Origin: CAMLOF01 sp966692625
Lineage (GTDB): Bacteria > Pseudomonadota > Gammaproteobacteria > Burkholderiales > Burkholderiaceae_C
DNA length: 5,955 bases
Assembly: GCA_966692625.1 (NCBI GenBank)
Contig: CBKZAG010000205.1
Coordinates: 1-5,955, forward strand
Direction of reading: 5' to 3'
Part shown: positions 4,775 to 5,955 of the stretch, in pieces
Numbering within the stretch: the first letter of the stretch is position 1
Layout: every line of letters starts with the position of its first letter
The notes under the pieces: generated by a model
What the model saw: only the letters and a program-made list of their open reading frames with translations
What the model was told of the DNA's origin: nothing
Databases searched by the model: none
Position numbers and translations under genes: made by a program

Positions 4775-5747
4775 CGTGCATTTTCTGCTGCTGCCCGGCA
4801 GCCTGATCATGGACTGGGCAGGCCCGGCCGAGGCGCTGCGCATTGCCAACCAGTGCCTGCGGGCGCGTGGGCAAGCAGAGTTGTTCCGCCTGCATTACGT
4901 TGGCCCGCAAACACAGGCCACGAGTTCTGTGGGAGCACAGATCAGTGGCCTGCAACCGCTGCCAGACGCGGCTGGCCTGCACACCGATGGTGGCCAGCAC
5001 TGGATTGTGGTGGTGGGCCAGCCGGGCGACCGGGTGAACATGGACACCCCGGCCATGCACGACGCGCTGCACTGGCTGCGCGGCCTGCGGCTGAGCCCCG
5101 GCCGGGTGGAACTGCTGTGCGTGTGTGCGGGCACCATCATCGCGGCGCACGCCGGGCTGCTGGGCGGCCGGCACGTGACCACTCACCACCAGCACCTGGA
5201 TGAGCTGCGCCAAAGCGACCCGTACTGCCGGGTGCTGGACAACCGCGTCTTCGTGACCGACGGACCGGTGTGCACCAGCGCCGGGGTGACGACGGGCATA
5301 GACCTGTTCCTGCACCGCATTTCGGCACTGGCCGGGCCTGCGCTGGCGGCCCAGGTGGCGCAGGGCATGGTGGTGGCGCTGCGTCGCGGCCCGGGGGACC
5401 CGGAACTGTCGCCCTTCCTGAACCACCGAAACCATTTGCACCCCGCCCTGCACCGCCTGCAGGACGCGATTGGCGAGCAGCCGCATGCCGACTGGTCGGT
5501 AGCGCGCATGGCCGAAGTGGCTTGCACGTCCCCCCGACACCTGACGCGGCTGTTCCTGACCCACGCAGGCATTGCGCCGCTGCGCTACCTGCAAGGCATA
5601 CGGCTGGGGTTGGCACAGGCGGCCCTGCGAGCGGGCATGAGCGTGACGAAGGCAGCCGAAACCGCGGGGTTCAGTTCCGACACGCAGCTGCGCCGCACAT
5701 GGCGCCAGCACGGCCTGCAGGGTTCGCCTGCCAGCGCTCAACCCTGA
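4767..5747 (+). CDS. GlxA-family transcriptional regulator (DJ-1/PfpI-like domain plus AraC helix-turn-helix, 326 aa)
   Basis: This is a cytoplasmic DNA-binding regulator. Residues 1-190 form a DJ-1/PfpI-like domain: DWAGPAEALRIA (16-27), the elbow CVCAGTIIAA (118-127) with Cys120, HVTTHH (136-141) with His140, and CTSAGVTTGIDLFLHRI (169-185). Residues about 227-318 form an AraC-type pair of helix-turn-helices: WSVARMAEVACTSPRHLTR (243-261) and SVTKAAETAGFSSDTQLRR (292-310), then TWRQHGLQGSP. GlxA-family relatives regulate arginine, glycine betaine and carnitine catabolism, so an amino-compound ligand is plausible. The expected G-A after the nucleophile Cys is A-G here, and His-Trp is His-His, so catalysis is doubtful and ligand sensing more likely. 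The start overlaps the eamA stop by eight bases with only a weak AAGG nearby, suggesting translation coupled to eamA. It is the last gene of the module and probably controls it. Confidence 0.92.
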   Translation: MIDVHFLLLPGSLIMDWAGPAEALRIANQCLRARGQAELFRLHYVGPQTQATSSVGAQISGLQPLPDAAGLHTDGGQHWIVVVGQPGDRVNMDTPAMHDALHWLRGLRLSPGRVELLCVCAGTIIAAHAGLLGGRHVTTHHQHLDELRQSDPYCRVLDNRVFVTDGPVCTSAGVTTGIDLFLHRISALAGPALAAQVAQGMVVALRRGPGDPELSPFLNHRNHLHPALHRLQDAIGEQPHADWSVARMAEVACTSPRHLTRLFLTHAGIAPLRYLQGIRLGLAQAALRAGMSVTKAAETAGFSSDTQLRRTWRQHGLQGSPASAQP

Positions 5748-5752
5748 GCGCT
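5733..5752. terminator. inverted repeat across the regulator stop codon, possible two-way terminator
   Basis: AGCGCTCA (5733-5740) and TGAGCGCT (5745-5752) form a perfect 8-base-pair stem with a 4-base loop. The regulator's TGA (5745-5747) lies in the second arm. It sits at a convergent junction only 16 bases wide, a usual place for a shared terminator. No T-run follows on either strand, so termination is not assured. Confidence 0.4.
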
Positions 5753-5763
5753 AACGAGGAGAG

Positions 5764-5955
5764 TCAGCTCAACTCGCGGCGCAAAGCGCGCAAGCGTTCG
5801 GAAATGGCGTCTGCATCCAGCGGATCTTCGGCATGGGCCAGGTAAGCCTCCAGATCGGGCACCGCCCGGGCGGGCTGCCCCAGTTCGGCCCAGGCCAGCC
5901 CCCGGTCGCGGATGTCGGGCCAGGCATCGGGCTGAAGGAGGACCAGACGGTCCAG
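5764..5955 (-). CDS. SirB1-family protein (transglutaminase-like/TPR), C-terminal 63 residues; gene runs off the right edge
   Basis: The open frame enters from the right edge and stops at 5764-5766. The 63 visible residues include LLQPDAWPDIRDRGLAWAELG and, after a short gap, DLEAYLAHAED, then a charged C-terminal helix ending in LRRELS. The pattern (PDAWP..RDRGL..AELG...A..DLE.YL) is that of the tetratricopeptide-like C terminus of SirB1/YchA-family proteins (formerly UPF0162), whose N-terminal half is transglutaminase-like. Their molecular function is poorly known. The gene is convergent with the regulator gene, 16 bases apart, and shows no sign of belonging to the module. The family is inferred from this tail alone; another TPR protein is possible. 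Confidence 0.7.
   Translation of the reverse strand: MDRLVLLQPDAWPDIRDRGLAWAELGQPARAVPDLEAYLAHAEDPLDADAISERLRALRRELS

Noticed and set aside
4593..5741. Minus-strand open frame of about 382 codons opposite the GlxA-type regulator
   Set aside because: The translation is low in structure-forming motifs and mirrors the codon bias of the regulator gene, whose DJ-1 and AraC domains are unmistakable.

Overview
The window looks like a chromosomal segment from a high-GC betaproteobacterium, most probably a member of the Comamonadaceae (Acidovorax/Hydrogenophaga-like). The reasons are the strong G/C third-position bias, the protein sequences as I remember the families, and a GCCCCC...GGGGGC palindromic element between hda and perM of a kind I recall as multicopy in that family. 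No RNA gene, CRISPR array, insertion sequence or origin is visible, and no gap between genes exceeds about 95 bases.

Left part (1-2430), conserved housekeeping. The 5' end of hda (DnaA inactivation, minus strand) lies downstream of an AI-2E/PerM-type permease gene (minus strand). That permease is divergent from purM (purine biosynthesis, plus strand) across a 75-base promoter region. hda, perM and purM are also near each other in E. coli, so this looks like an ancestral neighbourhood. The short gaps hold a possible hda ribosome-site hairpin, the palindromic repeat, facing -10-like boxes and a tandem 8-base repeat.

Middle and right part (2431-5747), a plus-strand accessory module of four genes: an isochorismatase-fold cysteine hydrolase; a stand-alone DJ-1/PfpI protein resembling isonitrile hydratase (4-base ATGA overlap with the hydrolase); an EamA-type O-acetylserine/cysteine exporter; and a GlxA-family regulator (DJ-1-like domain plus AraC helix-turn-helix, 8-base overlap with the exporter gene). 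The gap before the first gene is almost entirely stem-loops, and the last of them encloses the Shine-Dalgarno sequence and start codon. The gap before the exporter gene carries GCAAC/GTTGC dyads that could be an operator. My reading, an inference, is a small regulated unit that hydrolyses and exports a small nitrogen- or sulfur-containing metabolite, sensed by the regulator's DJ-1 domain. The substrate cannot be read from sequence.

Right edge (5764-5955): the 3' end of a SirB1-family gene on the minus strand, convergent with the regulator gene. A short inverted repeat overlaps the regulator's stop codon.

The best candidates for something undescribed are the four-gene module and its structured leader. 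All family calls come from reading motifs and from memory; no search was run.
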